From positions 1 through 49,001 of the forward strand of contig JAEUKV010000328.1 of assembly GCA_016794165.1 (NCBI GenBank): a stretch of DNA of 49,001 nucleotides, written 5' to 3'. The stretch comes from Rhodospirillaceae bacterium. Its GTDB lineage: Bacteria > Pseudomonadota > Alphaproteobacteria > Dongiales > Dongiaceae. A program made the translations under genes and the position numbers. Below, piece after piece: positions 1 through 8,239 of the stretch. Under the pieces are notes generated by a model. It saw only the letters and a program-made list of their open reading frames with translations. It searched no databases and was not told where the DNA came from. The first letter of the stretch is position 1; each line of letters opens with the position of its first letter.

Positions 1-1394
1 GGTTCGACGTAGCGCGCGATATCGCCCCAGTCCTTCAAGGCACCCACCCCCATCCCGGCGACGAAGGCGGCACCCAGGGACGAGCCGGGATGTCGGTCGA
101 TGCGCGTCACCGGCCGGTCGATGGCATCGGCTGCAATCTGCAGCCAGAGATCGCTGGCGGCGCCGCCATCGGCGGCGAAGACGCGCGTCACTCCGAGTCC
201 CGCCTCCAGGAAGGTTTCGACATGGTGGCGAAAGCCGAAGACGACACCCTCCAGCGCGGCGCGCCAGACATGGCGGATATCATGGTTGAGGCCGAGACCG
301 ACCAGCGTGCCACGGGCATGTGGATCGTTGAGCGGCGTCTTCTCGCCGAGGAAATAGGGCAGGAACAGCACGCCGCTCGCGGCGTCGATCTCGGCCGTGC
401 GACGGTCGAGCCATTGATGGATCGAGAGGCCGGCGGCACGCGCCGACTCCACCTCGCCACCGGCCCAGTTCTTCACCACCCAGTTGAGAAAACTGCCGCT
501 CGAAGCCATGCAGCCGTTGGGAAAATAGAGTCCCGGCACGATGTGGTAGTCGAGGAACAGGCGGCGATCGGTGACCGGCTTGTCCGAGGAGAGCAGGATA
601 TCCCCGGCGCCGCCGAATTTCAGGACCAGATCGCCATTGCGCGCGGCGCCGCAAACGAAGGCGGAGGCGACATGATCGGCACAGCCCGCGACGATCGGTA
701 TGCCCGGCCGGAGCCCGGTATGCGCCGCGGCCTGAGCCGTCAGCGCGCCGACGATTTCATGGCTCTTGCGGATCGGCGGCAGGAGCTGGGGATCGATACC
801 GGCAAGGGCGATGAGGTCCGGATGATATTCGCCGGTGGCAAGACCGACGAAGCCCGCTTCCAGCGCCCAGTTGTGCTCGACCTGGATGGAGCCGCAGAGT
901 CTGCTGGTGACAAAGTCCGACGCACCGACCACGTGGCGCGCTTTGGCGAACGAAGCGGGCTCGTTCTCGCGCAGCCACATCAGCTTGGGCCCGACCAATT
1001 GCTGGCTGTAGCCGGTACCGGAGAGACCGAGGAACCGCTCTTCCGTCATGCCCTGACGAAAGGCCGTCAATTGCGCCGTCGCCCGCGCATCGTTCTGCTG
1101 GATGCTCCGCCGCAGCGGGTTTCCTGCATCGTCGAGCAGGATCGCCGTCGGCAGCATGCCGGTAACACCGATGGCGGCGATGGCATCGGCGCGCAAGCCG
1201 CTCTTCCGCAGCAGCGCGCGGCAGATCTCGCCGCAGTTTTCCCACCATTGCGCCGGGTCCTCTTCCGACCAGTTGGCATGATCGGAATGGAGGGTCACCG
1301 GCCGGCTCTCGATCGCCAGCGTTCTTCCGGCATCATCGATGACGATGCCGATCGTCGACGTGGTGCCGATATCAATTCCGATCAGATAGGCCAT
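1..1394 (-). CDS. FGGY-family carbohydrate kinase (partial, 3' end outside window)
   Basis: Sugar kinase of the FGGY family, which phosphorylates a ketose or polyol with ATP in the cytoplasm. The translation opens with the ribonuclease-H-like phosphate loop MAYLIGIDIGTTST. A GCADH motif places the likely catalytic base at Asp240, and a glycine-rich AADGGAASDLWLQ segment near residue 420 fits the C-terminal nucleotide-binding half. 464 codons are visible; the family is usually near 500, so only the last few dozen residues are missing. The ATG at 1394 is 28 nt after the BtpA-type gene, so it is the last visible gene of the sugar operon. SDR dehydrogenase, ABC importer and kinase together suggest polyol uptake, oxidation to a ketose and phosphorylation. 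The exact substrate (xylulose-, ribulose-, erythrulose-like) cannot be read from sequence. Confidence 0.9.
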   Translation of the reverse strand, partial: MAYLIGIDIGTTSTIGIVIDDAGRTLAIESRPVTLHSDHANWSEEDPAQWWENCGEICRALLRKSGLRADAIAAIGVTGMLPTAILLDDAGNPLRRSIQQNDARATAQLTAFRQGMTEERFLGLSGTGYSQQLVGPKLMWLRENEPASFAKARHVVGASDFVTSRLCGSIQVEHNWALEAGFVGLATGEYHPDLIALAGIDPQLLPPIRKSHEIVGALTAQAAAHTGLRPGIPIVAGCADHVASAFVCGAARNGDLVLKFGGAGDILLSSDKPVTDRRLFLDYHIVPGLYFPNGCMASSGSFLNWVVKNWAGGEVESARAAGLSIHQWLDRRTAEIDAASGVLFLPYFLGEKTPLNDPHARGTLVGLGLNHDIRHVWRAALEGVVFGFRHHVETFLEAGLGVTRVFAADGGAASDLWLQIAADAIDRPVTRIDRHPGSSLGAAFVAGMGVGALKDWGDIARYVE

Positions 1395-1422
1395 GGCCGG
1401 ATCATCTCAATGAAGGGCCATC

Positions 1423-2220
1423 TCAGCGGATCTTGCCCACCTTGTCCATGAATCGCTTGACCCGAACCGGGTCCACCGCCTTCCAGGTATCGCCATCCAC
1501 CTTGAAATGCGTGCCGATCACGGCGCCGTCGCCGATCTTGAGGATGTCGGCGACATTGTCGATATTGACTCCGGTATTGGCGAAGACCGGCGTGTCGGGC
1601 AGTGCTTCCTTGGCCAGTTTCAGATTGGCGGTTTCCACCGCCTGGCCGGTCATCGGGCCCGAAACCAGCACGACGTCTGCCAGCGACGAGAAGACGGCAC
1701 TCTTTGCCCGCGCGGCGATCGAGCGGTCGCCCACCGGCGAGGCAAACTCGGCGTTGATGTTGAACATCAGCTTCATGTCCAGCCGGCTGGCATCGCTGCG
1801 CAGACGCAGCGCCGTCGCCGCATCCGGCGCCCACAGGCCCATGTCGGAATCGTAGACCCCGGTGAAGATCTCGCGCACGAAGCGGGCGCCGCTGGCAATG
1901 CCGAGACTGACGCTGGCGACCGGGTCCCACAGGTAGTTGACCCCGAACGGGATCCTGATCTGCCGCTTGAGTTCGCCCACGGCGAAGGCCATGGCGGCCA
2001 GGGATTGCGGCGAGGCCTTCAGGAGATACGGCCGGTCGCCTTCATTGCCGAACATGACCGCATCGACGCCACCCTCCTGCAGGGCCGCGATATCGGCGGC
2101 GGCGAGATCGATGATCTTCTGCATCCCGCCATCCTTGTCGTAGAGCGGCGAGCCGGGCAGCGGTGCCAGGTGAATCATGGCGATGATCGGTTTGTGGCTG
2201 CCGAAGGTTGTCTGGAGCAT
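1423..2220 (-). CDS. BtpA/SgcQ family TIM-barrel protein
   Basis: A 265-residue protein of the BtpA/SgcQ family, recognised by its opening (KPIIAMIHLAPLPGSPLYD), the segment GGVDAVMFGNEGDRPY, and the C-terminal VFANTGVNIDNVADIL and GTHFKVDGDTWKAVD phosphate-site-like loops. BtpA is known from photosystem I biogenesis in cyanobacteria and SgcQ from an uncharacterised E. coli sugar cluster; the fold is a ribulose-phosphate-binding-type barrel, but no reaction is established. Here it sits 26 nt behind the ATPase gene and 28 nt before the FGGY kinase, so a catabolic role on a sugar phosphate (aldolase, epimerase or isomerase) is the natural inference. A photosystem role is unlikely in this setting. 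Start ATG at 2220, with a modest AGAG upstream. Confidence 0.85.
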   Translation of the reverse strand: MLQTTFGSHKPIIAMIHLAPLPGSPLYDKDGGMQKIIDLAAADIAALQEGGVDAVMFGNEGDRPYLLKASPQSLAAMAFAVGELKRQIRIPFGVNYLWDPVASVSLGIASGARFVREIFTGVYDSDMGLWAPDAATALRLRSDASRLDMKLMFNINAEFASPVGDRSIAARAKSAVFSSLADVVLVSGPMTGQAVETANLKLAKEALPDTPVFANTGVNIDNVADILKIGDGAVIGTHFKVDGDTWKAVDPVRVKRFMDKVGKIR

Positions 2221-2246
2221 GATCGATTCTCTGCTTTCTGGGAGGT

Positions 2247-3368
2247 TCAGGCGAGTTGCGGTCGGCTGAGCGCTGTGCCGCTGGCCGCATCGAAGAGATG
2301 CATCTGAGTGAGGTCATAGTGGAGTTGCAGCATAGCGCCGGGCCGGGCCATGAAGTCCCGCGGCATGCGGGCCATGATCTCTGGCCCGCCAGTTCCGCCC
2401 AGCTCGGCCACCAGGATGACCTCGGGTCCGAGCAGTTCGACCGCGACCACCACCACGCTGGCGGGAGAGGAACGATCGCCCATCGGCGATTGATGGAAAT
2501 CCTCCGGCCGCAGACCGACGATCACCTCGCTGCCGCTGCGCGCGGCATAGGCGGCGCGGAAGGCGTCCGGAATCGGCAAGCTGGCGGCGCCGACCACAGC
2601 CTTCAAGGTCCCCTGACCCTCCCCCTCGAGTCGCCCGGCCACCAGGTTCATGGGCGGGCTGGCGAGAAAACCGGCGACGAAGGTATTGACCGGGTTGCGA
2701 TAAACCTCGAGCGGCGCACCTACCTGGACGATGCGGCCATCCTTCATGATGCAGATGCGCTGGCCCATGGTCATGGCCTCGATCTGATCGTGGGTGACGT
2801 GGACAATGGTGGTGCCGACCTTGTGATGCAGCTTGATGAGCTCGGTGCGCATGGCGGCGCGCAGCTTGGCGTCGAGATTGGAGAGCGGCTCGTCGAGCAG
2901 AAAGGCCTTGGGTTCGCGCACCAGGGCGCGGCCGAGGGCAACGCGCTGGCGCTGGCCGCCCGACAACTGGCCGGGCTTGCGATCGAGCAGCGGCTGAATG
3001 CCCAGCATGTCCGAGATGGCGCGGATCCGCCGATCGATCTCGGCGCGGTCGAAGCCCCGCAGCTTCAGGCCGAAACCGAGATTCCCGGCCACGGTCATGT
3101 GCGGATAGAGGGCGTAGTTCTGGAACACGATGGCGATGTCGCGATCGGCCGGATCGACATCGTTCATCCGCTTTCCACCGATCAGCAGGTCGCCCTTCGA
3201 GATCGATTCCAGCCCACCGATCATGCGCAAGGTGGTCGACTTCCCGCATCCGGACGGACCCAGGAAGATCATGAACTCCCCGTCCTTGATCTCCAGGCTG
3301 ACATCGTCGACGGCGAGGACGGCATTGCCGTACACCTTGCTGATGTTTCGTAGCTCAATTCCGGCCAT
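2247..3368 (-). CDS. Sugar ABC transporter ATP-binding protein (MalK/UgpC type)
   Basis: The 373-residue cytoplasmic ATPase of the sugar importer. It shows Walker A GPSGCGKST (residues 37-45), the Q-loop Gln in VFQNYALYPHM (about 83), the signature LSGGQRQR (135-142), Walker B AFLLDEP (155-161) and the switch His in HVTHDQIEAMTMG. After residue 240 a TOBE-type regulatory region carries the RPEDFH element typical of MalK/UgpC/MsmK proteins. It lies 12 nt behind the MalF-type permease and completes a full importer with the binding protein and second permease. ATPases of this class can serve several transporters. The ATG at 3368 is preceded by GGAAC about 8 nt upstream. Confidence 0.96.
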   Translation of the reverse strand: MAGIELRNISKVYGNAVLAVDDVSLEIKDGEFMIFLGPSGCGKSTTLRMIGGLESISKGDLLIGGKRMNDVDPADRDIAIVFQNYALYPHMTVAGNLGFGLKLRGFDRAEIDRRIRAISDMLGIQPLLDRKPGQLSGGQRQRVALGRALVREPKAFLLDEPLSNLDAKLRAAMRTELIKLHHKVGTTIVHVTHDQIEAMTMGQRICIMKDGRIVQVGAPLEVYRNPVNTFVAGFLASPPMNLVAGRLEGEGQGTLKAVVGAASLPIPDAFRAAYAARSGSEVIVGLRPEDFHQSPMGDRSSPASVVVVAVELLGPEVILVAELGGTGGPEIMARMPRDFMARPGAMLQLHYDLTQMHLFDAASGTALSRPQLA

Positions 3369-3380
3369 ATGTAATGTTCC

Positions 3381-4271
3381 TCAGCGAATCGAACGCATGT
3401 AGCGATAGAGATAGGCCGTGAGGCCGAGAATGGCGGTGAGCAGGATGATCGACATCGCGGAGGCCTCGCCGATGTTGAGGCCGACGAAAGCAGTCCGATA
3501 GATGAAGTAGCTGACCAGATCAGTGGCGACGCCCGGACCGCCCCGGGTCATGATGTAAATGAGATCGTAGGTCTTGACCGCGAAGATCAGCCGGATGAGC
3601 AGCGTCACGATAATGACGGTGCGCATCATCGGCAGGGTGATGTGGATGAAACACTGGAACGCGTTGGCGCCGTCGACCCGCGCCGCCTCATAGGGTTCCT
3701 TCGGCAGGGAAGCGAGCCCGGCCAGCAACAGCACGATCATGAACGAGACCTGGTGCCAGATGTCGACCATGATCACGGTCCAGATGGCGATCTTGGTATC
3801 TCCCAGCCAGTTGACCGGGCCGAGGCCGACGGTGCTGAGCAGGTAATTCACGATGCCGAGATTGGGATGCAGAAACATGCGCCAGATCAGCCCGACAATG
3901 ACCGGGTTCATCAGCAGCGGGCAGAGCAGGATCGCGTAATAGATCGGCTTGAACCGCTCGACCTTGTTGAGCATCAGCGCAATGCCGAAGCCGATGACGA
4001 ATTCAAGCAGCACGACGCCGATCACGAAGCGGATGGTAAGCCAGGCCGAATGCCGGAATTCGGCATCGGCGAGGGCGAGACGGAAATTGTCGAACCCGGT
4101 GAAGATGTCGAAATTGGGCGCGATCAGCGTGTATTCATGCAGACTGGTATAGAGCGCCGAGAGGACGGGGAAGAGGATGATCAGGAACAGCACGGTCAGG
4201 CTGGGTGCCGCCAGGACATAGCCGAACCGGGCATCGCGCCGATCCGCCGCACTGGCCTTGATGCCTGACAT
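3381..4271 (-). CDS. Sugar ABC transporter permease (MalF/UgpA type)
   Basis: A 296-residue inner-membrane permease with six predicted hydrophobic segments and the cytoplasmic EAA loop EAARVDGANAFQCFIHITLP, which docks the ATPase. A short polar N-terminus precedes the first membrane helix (YVLAAPSLTVLFLIILFPV), as in UgpA/LacF-type subunits. The first ATG (4280) abuts an AGGA, leaving no spacing. The ATG at 4271 has the same AGGA 9 nt upstream and is preferred. The gene lies between the binding-protein gene and the MalK-type ATPase in the same operon. Substrate specificity depends on the binding protein and is not visible here. Confidence 0.94.
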   Translation of the reverse strand: MSGIKASAADRRDARFGYVLAAPSLTVLFLIILFPVLSALYTSLHEYTLIAPNFDIFTGFDNFRLALADAEFRHSAWLTIRFVIGVVLLEFVIGFGIALMLNKVERFKPIYYAILLCPLLMNPVIVGLIWRMFLHPNLGIVNYLLSTVGLGPVNWLGDTKIAIWTVIMVDIWHQVSFMIVLLLAGLASLPKEPYEAARVDGANAFQCFIHITLPMMRTVIIVTLLIRLIFAVKTYDLIYIMTRGGPGVATDLVSYFIYRTAFVGLNIGEASAMSIILLTAILGLTAYLYRYMRSIR

Positions 4272-4310
4272 ACCGATCATTCCTGCTTCCCCGCCCCTCG
4301 GTCGATGGCG

Positions 4311-5588
4311 TTACTTCAGCTTGCCGTCCTTGCGCGCGAGTTCGGCCATCTCGGCCTCGATCGCCGCCAGGGCGTCAGACGGGCTCTTCTCGCCGGCAAC
4401 CGCCAGGCTCAGCTCGCGCCCCAGCACCTCGACCAGCTGTGGCGTGTAGGTGAAGACCGGAAAGTTGTGGCTGGTGAGCAGCATCTGCTTCAGCGCCGGG
4501 AAATAGGCGTATTTGGCGTTGAGGTCGGGATCGTCGAAGACATCGGTCCGGGTCGGCGAGCCGCCGGCCAGGGCACGCTTCTTGGCGATCTCCTTCGATT
4601 CCACCCATTTCAGGAAGGTCCAGGCAGCGTCGGGGTTGGGGCTCGACTTCGGTATCGCCCAACCCCAGGCACCGTTGAGACTGCCGCCCTGTTCCGGCGT
4701 CGGCCCCGGCACCGGCATGATCTCCACCTTGCCGACCACGGCCGACTTGCTGGGGTCGTCATAGGCGGTGCGGAAGAAGTTGTAGGTGATGTAGCTGTAG
4801 GCCTTGCCCTGCGCCATCACGTTGAAGGCTTCGTCGAAGCTGAAGCTCGCGGAGCCGACCGGACCGAATTTGTCGATCATGGTCTTGTACTGCTCAACCG
4901 CCTTCACTCCCGCCTCGTTGTTGAGGGTCGGGTTCCAGTCGGCATCGTGATAGGTACCGCCATTGGCGAAGAGATAGTTTGACCATTCCATGGCGATCGG
5001 ATCGGGGCGCAGGCCCTGATTGACGACGCCGTGCATGCCGTCCTTGGTGAAGAATTCAACCTGCTTCAGGTACTCGTCCCAGGTCGCGGGCACCTTGAGG
5101 TCCATGCCGTATTTCGCCTTGAAATCGGCTTGGTTCTGCGCATCCGCCAGCAGGTCCGTGCGATAGGTCAGGCCCATCGCGTAGTTGTAGAACGGCAGCA
5201 TGTAGGTGGTGCCGTCGACCTGGCCCACCAGATCCATCAGGGCGGGCACGTAGACCGAGGTATCGAAATTGTCGGCCTTGATGCGCTCGTCGAGCGGCTG
5301 CATCCAGCCCGCCTTCACGAACTCGCCGACCCAGTAGAAGTCAACGACGATGGCCGAGTAGCTGCCCTGTGGCGATACCAGCTGCGGCACCAGCTTGGTG
5401 TGCATTTCGGCATAGTTGACGACTTCGAGATTGACCTCGATGCCGGTCTCCTTGGTGAATTCCGGAATGAGTTCCTTGACGAACTGGGTATCGGGAACGC
5501 CTTCCATCAGGATGTTTACCGTTTCGGCCATGGCCGAACCGGTGAAACCCAGGGCCACGACCGACCCCAGAAGCAGCTTCTTGAACAT
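4311..5588 (-). CDS. Extracellular sugar-binding protein (ABC transporter, family 1)
   Basis: The 425-residue periplasmic solute-binding protein of the sugar importer. A cleavable signal peptide is clear: MFKKLL, a hydrophobic core, then a TGSAMA-type cleavage site near residue 21. The mature part has the family 1 pattern (VNILMEGVPDTQFVKELIPEF, later TWDEYLKQVEFFTKDGMHG and NGAWGWAIPKSSPNPDAAW), resembling sugar, polyol and glycerol-phosphate binders. Strong Shine-Dalgarno GGGAGG with 7-nt spacing before ATG 5588. The gene lies between the two permease genes, so the order permease, binding protein, permease, ATPase differs from the commoner binding-protein-first layout. The ligand is unknown; the SDR and FGGY kinase suggest a polyol or free monosaccharide. 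Confidence 0.94.
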   Translation of the reverse strand: MFKKLLLGSVVALGFTGSAMAETVNILMEGVPDTQFVKELIPEFTKETGIEVNLEVVNYAEMHTKLVPQLVSPQGSYSAIVVDFYWVGEFVKAGWMQPLDERIKADNFDTSVYVPALMDLVGQVDGTTYMLPFYNYAMGLTYRTDLLADAQNQADFKAKYGMDLKVPATWDEYLKQVEFFTKDGMHGVVNQGLRPDPIAMEWSNYLFANGGTYHDADWNPTLNNEAGVKAVEQYKTMIDKFGPVGSASFSFDEAFNVMAQGKAYSYITYNFFRTAYDDPSKSAVVGKVEIMPVPGPTPEQGGSLNGAWGWAIPKSSPNPDAAWTFLKWVESKEIAKKRALAGGSPTRTDVFDDPDLNAKYAYFPALKQMLLTSHNFPVFTYTPQLVEVLGRELSLAVAGEKSPSDALAAIEAEMAELARKDGKLK

Positions 5589-5632
5589 TGTCCAACCTCC
5601 CTCTTATCGCCCTAATGAGGATTGGCGACCGG

Positions 5633-6445
5633 TCACTTAAGGGCTCCCAGTGACAGGCCTTTGATCAGGTACTTTCTTAGAAACGGCAGCAATGCGAATA
5701 CCGGCAGCAACGACACCACCGTGGCCGCCGCCAGGGGCGCGATTTCGACGCCGGCATGGGTCTCCATGCTGGCCAGCCCGATCGGCAGCGTCTGGGTGCT
5801 GGCACCGCTCAACACCAGGGCAAACAAAAACTCGTTCCAGCTCAGGATGAAACCGAGCAGGCCGGCGGCGAGGATGCCGGGTGCCGCCACCGGCACCGCG
5901 ATCTTGATGAAGGCCTGCCAGCGCGTGGCGCCGTCGATGCGCGCCGCTTCCTCGAGGCTCGCCGAATCGCCCTCGAAGAAAGACACCAGCATCCAGGCGA
6001 GGAAGGGCAGGCTGATGGTCAGATGCGAGAGCACGAGGCCGAGATGGGTCTGCATCAGGCCGGTGGTGAAGAATAAGGTGAAGAGCGGCAGGACCAGGAT
6101 GATCGGCGGCAGCATCTGGCTCGCCAGCACCCCCAGGCGCAGCATTGCACCGCCGGTATTGAAACGCGCAAAGGCATAGGCCATGGCAGTGGCCAGCGGC
6201 AGGGAAATGGCGGTCGACAGCAGCGCCACGAGCAGACTGTTGAAGAACCAGCGCTCGAACGGATAGACGGAGAAGATCTCGACGTAGTTCTCCAGCCCGA
6301 TATGGCCGATCTCCGGTGGAATCCGGTAGGCGGTCAGCTTGTCGGTGAGGCTGACGCGCAGCACCCAGACCAGGGGCAGCAGGATGGCAAGCGAAAACAC
6401 CGTCAGGACCAGATGCGGCAGAATTGTGCTCCATTTGATCCGCAT
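5633..6445 (-). CDS. Sugar ABC transporter permease (MalG/UgpE type)
   Basis: A 270-residue inner-membrane permease with about six membrane segments. Its EAA loop, EEAARIDGATRWQAFIKIAVP, matches the consensus for the MalG/UgpE partner subunit. An upstream TTG at 6457 would overlap the SDR stop. The ATG at 6445 has GAGG six nucleotides upstream and is the better start. It directly follows the SDR gene, and 44 nt separate it from the binding-protein gene. It forms the heterodimeric channel with the MalF-type permease. Confidence 0.94.
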   Translation of the reverse strand: MRIKWSTILPHLVLTVFSLAILLPLVWVLRVSLTDKLTAYRIPPEIGHIGLENYVEIFSVYPFERWFFNSLLVALLSTAISLPLATAMAYAFARFNTGGAMLRLGVLASQMLPPIILVLPLFTLFFTTGLMQTHLGLVLSHLTISLPFLAWMLVSFFEGDSASLEEAARIDGATRWQAFIKIAVPVAAPGILAAGLLGFILSWNEFLFALVLSGASTQTLPIGLASMETHAGVEIAPLAAATVVSLLPVFALLPFLRKYLIKGLSLGALK

Positions 6446-6453
6446 GTCCGACC

Positions 6454-7230
6454 TCAATCCATCCTGACGCCGCCGGTGACGTTCAGCGCCTCGCCGGTGA
6501 CGAAGCCGGCGAGGTCGCTGGCCAGGAACAGCACGGTCTTGGCGACGTCCTCGGGTTCTTCAAGACGGCCCAGCGGCGTCTGATTGACATAGTCGTCGAT
6601 CACTGCCCGCGGCGTCATCTTGCGCAGGGCGGCTTCCCATTCGACTTCACGCGATTGCATGCCCGTCTTGACGAATCCGGGGCAGACGCAGTTGACCCGG
6701 ATGCCATGCTCGGCCATTTCGCGTGCCAGGGCCTGGGTGAACCCCACCACCGCGAACTTGCTGGCCGAATAATGCGCCAGCCACGGCGCGCCCCACTTGC
6801 CGGCAAGCGAGGCCGTGTTGACGATGACCCCCTTGTTGCCCGTCGCAAGGAAGTGACGCACGGCCGCCTGGTTGGTGAGGAAGATGCCCTTGGCATTGAC
6901 GTCGAAATTGAATTCCCAATCGGCATCATCGAGATCGACCACCAGCTTCATCGAGGAGACACCGGCATTGGCGGCGAGAACGTCATAGCCACCGAATGCG
7001 CCCGCAACCCGGTCGAACGCGGCGGTGACGCTGGCACGGTCGCGCACATCGATGGCGACACCCAGATGCCCCGAGCCGAGTTCCCGGGCGGCGGCAGCGG
7101 CGCCGGCTTCGTTGAGGTCGGCGATGGCAACCCGCATGCCCGCCGCGGCGAACAGACGCGCGATGGCGAGGCCAATACCCGTGGCGCCACCGGTGACGAT
7201 GGCGCGCTTCCCCTTCAGATCGGTGAGCAT
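6454..7230 (-). CDS. SDR family NAD(P)-dependent polyol/sugar dehydrogenase
   Basis: A 258-residue classical short-chain dehydrogenase. It has the cofactor loop TGGATGIG (residues 13-20), NAG (about 88-90) and the catalytic triad Ser141, Tyr154, Lys158 in HYSASKFAV, ending GFVTGEALNVTGGVRMD. The acidic residue after the second strand (AIADLNE) favours NAD over NADP. As first gene of the sugar transport operon it probably oxidises the imported polyol to a ketose for the FGGY kinase, though a sugar or sugar-acid dehydrogenase is equally compatible. The ATG at 7230 is preferred over a TTG nine nucleotides upstream. The promoter region just upstream carries GlpR-like operators, so it is probably repressed by the divergent DeoR-type regulator. 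Confidence 0.93.
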   Translation of the reverse strand: MLTDLKGKRAIVTGGATGIGLAIARLFAAAGMRVAIADLNEAGAAAAARELGSGHLGVAIDVRDRASVTAAFDRVAGAFGGYDVLAANAGVSSMKLVVDLDDADWEFNFDVNAKGIFLTNQAAVRHFLATGNKGVIVNTASLAGKWGAPWLAHYSASKFAVVGFTQALAREMAEHGIRVNCVCPGFVKTGMQSREVEWEAALRKMTPRAVIDDYVNQTPLGRLEEPEDVAKTVLFLASDLAGFVTGEALNVTGGVRMD

Positions 7231-7240
7231 CCCTGTCAAA

Positions 7241-7260
7241 CCTATCGTTATCGATCATAA
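7241..7260 (-). promoter_or_regulatory. GlpR-like operator 1 (DeoR-family site)
   Basis: Read on the minus strand this site is TTATGATCGATAACGATAGG, close to the known GlpR-type DeoR operator layout (TATGTTCGATAACGAACATA-like). It lies just downstream of the predicted start of the SDR operon. Its outer part forms a perfect 8-bp inverted repeat with site 2 (ATCGATCA / TGATCGAT, 7250-7269). Binding by the adjacent DeoR-family protein is inferred. Confidence 0.55.
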
Positions 7261-7280
7261 GTGATCGATTTCGGTCATTA
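7261..7280 (+). promoter_or_regulatory. GlpR-like operator 2
   Basis: GTGATCGATTTCGGTCATTA repeats the half-site TGATCGA followed by a mirrored GGTCA, spaced like sites 1 and 3. It abuts site 1 and overlaps the predicted -10 element of the SDR operon, the expected place for a repressor. Confidence 0.5.
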
Positions 7281-7305
7281 TCAGCCGACAGGAATCCAAA
7301 ATCAA
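7277..7305 (-). promoter_or_regulatory. Candidate promoter of the sugar operon
   Basis: On the minus strand TTGATT (7305-7300) and GATAAT (7282-7277) are separated by exactly 17 bp, a good match to a sigma-70-type promoter pointing into the SDR-ABC-BtpA-kinase operon. Operator 2 overlaps the -10 box and operator 1 follows it, so repression by promoter occlusion is likely. Confidence 0.5.
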
Positions 7306-7340
7306 GCGTATCCGGGTAGATTTCTTCCGCCTTCCAGCTA

Positions 7341-7360
7341 TTATGATCGAAATTGATCAT
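7341..7360 (+). promoter_or_regulatory. GlpR-like operator 3, upstream of the DeoR-type gene
   Basis: TTATGATCGAAATTGATCAT contains the inverted pair ATGATC (7343-7348) and GATCAT (7355-7360) with a 6-nt spacer. It is the best palindrome of the three sites. It sits 20 nt before the regulator's start, overlapping a TATTAT (7339-7344) that could be its -10 box. Autorepression is the likely role. Confidence 0.55.
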
Positions 7361-7379
7361 CAATGGTTGCATGGGCTTC

Positions 7380-8204
7380 ATGACCGGGCAGAGCACGAAA
7401 GCCATCTCCGAGCGTCGGGGCGAGCGCATCCCGCCAACCCAGCGTGACGCCATCCTGCGCGACCTGGTGGAACGGCGCGGTTTTGCCACCGTCAGCGATA
7501 TCGCCGCCGAACTGGGCGTCTCCGAGATCACTGTCAGGCGCGACCTCACCCGCCTTGAGGGTCAGGGCCTGCTGCTGCGCACCCATGGCGGCGCGGTGGC
7601 GGCCAAGCCGGGCGGTGCCGATACCGTCGATCTCGACGAACCGAGCTTTGACGCCCGGCGTCGGCGCAACGGCGACGCAAAGGAAAGGATCGGCCAGGCC
7701 GCCGCCGCCCTGGTGCGTCCGGGTGCCACGATCGGCATCGATGTGGGCACCACGGCGCTGGAAATGGCGCGGCAGTTGGCGCCCCGTGCCGACATCAAGA
7801 TCTTCACCAACAATGTGCGCGCAGCCACCCTCCTGGCCGATGGCCCGGCCGCGGTCTATCTGCCCGGCGGGCAATTACGCGCCAAGGAACTGTCGATCCA
7901 TGGCTCCATCGCCGTCGACCAGTTGCAGCACTACTGGCTGGATCAGGCATTCCTCGGCATTTCCGGCCTGACCGACCAGGGCATGTTCGACTATTCGCTC
8001 GAGGACACCGAGATCAAGCGCGTCTATATCGAACGGGCCAAGCAGATCGTGGCGCTGTGCGATTCCTCGAAGTTCGGGCGGCTGTCGATGGTGCGTGTCG
8101 GGACGCTGCGGGAACTCGACATCCTGATCACGGAGGTTGCGCCCCCCGCCGGACTGCAAGAGGCGTTGGTGCGGGCCGAGGTGCGGATTATAGTCGCCGA
8201 TTGA
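7380..8204 (+). CDS. DeoR/GlpR family transcriptional repressor
   Basis: A 274-residue regulator. The N-terminal DeoR winged helix-turn-helix reads RDAILRDLVERRGFATVSDIAAELGVSEITVRRDL, followed by LLLRTHGGAV. The C-terminal sugar-phosphate-binding DeoRC domain begins near residue 80, with GIDVGTTALEMARQL and IKIFTNNVRAATLL. Family members are usually displaced by a phosphorylated pathway intermediate. Divergence from the sugar operon and three GlpR-like sites between them make it the probable repressor of that operon and of itself. ATG at 7380 is chosen; ATG 7371 and TTG 7353 are in frame, but none has a clear ribosome site and 7353 would lie inside operator 3. The cupin gene follows after 35 nt and may be co-transcribed. 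Confidence 0.93.
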   Translation: MTGQSTKAISERRGERIPPTQRDAILRDLVERRGFATVSDIAAELGVSEITVRRDLTRLEGQGLLLRTHGGAVAAKPGGADTVDLDEPSFDARRRRNGDAKERIGQAAAALVRPGATIGIDVGTTALEMARQLAPRADIKIFTNNVRAATLLADGPAAVYLPGGQLRAKELSIHGSIAVDQLQHYWLDQAFLGISGLTDQGMFDYSLEDTEIKRVYIERAKQIVALCDSSKFGRLSMVRVGTLRELDILITEVAPPAGLQEALVRAEVRIIVAD

Positions 8205-8239
8205 ATACACCATCATCGTCACTGGCAGAGAGGCATCTG

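Noticed and set aside
8057-8239. 5' extension of the cupin gene into the DeoR-type gene
   Set aside because: The extension is out-of-frame DeoR sequence with no conserved character; the ATG at 8240 has a strong ribosome site.
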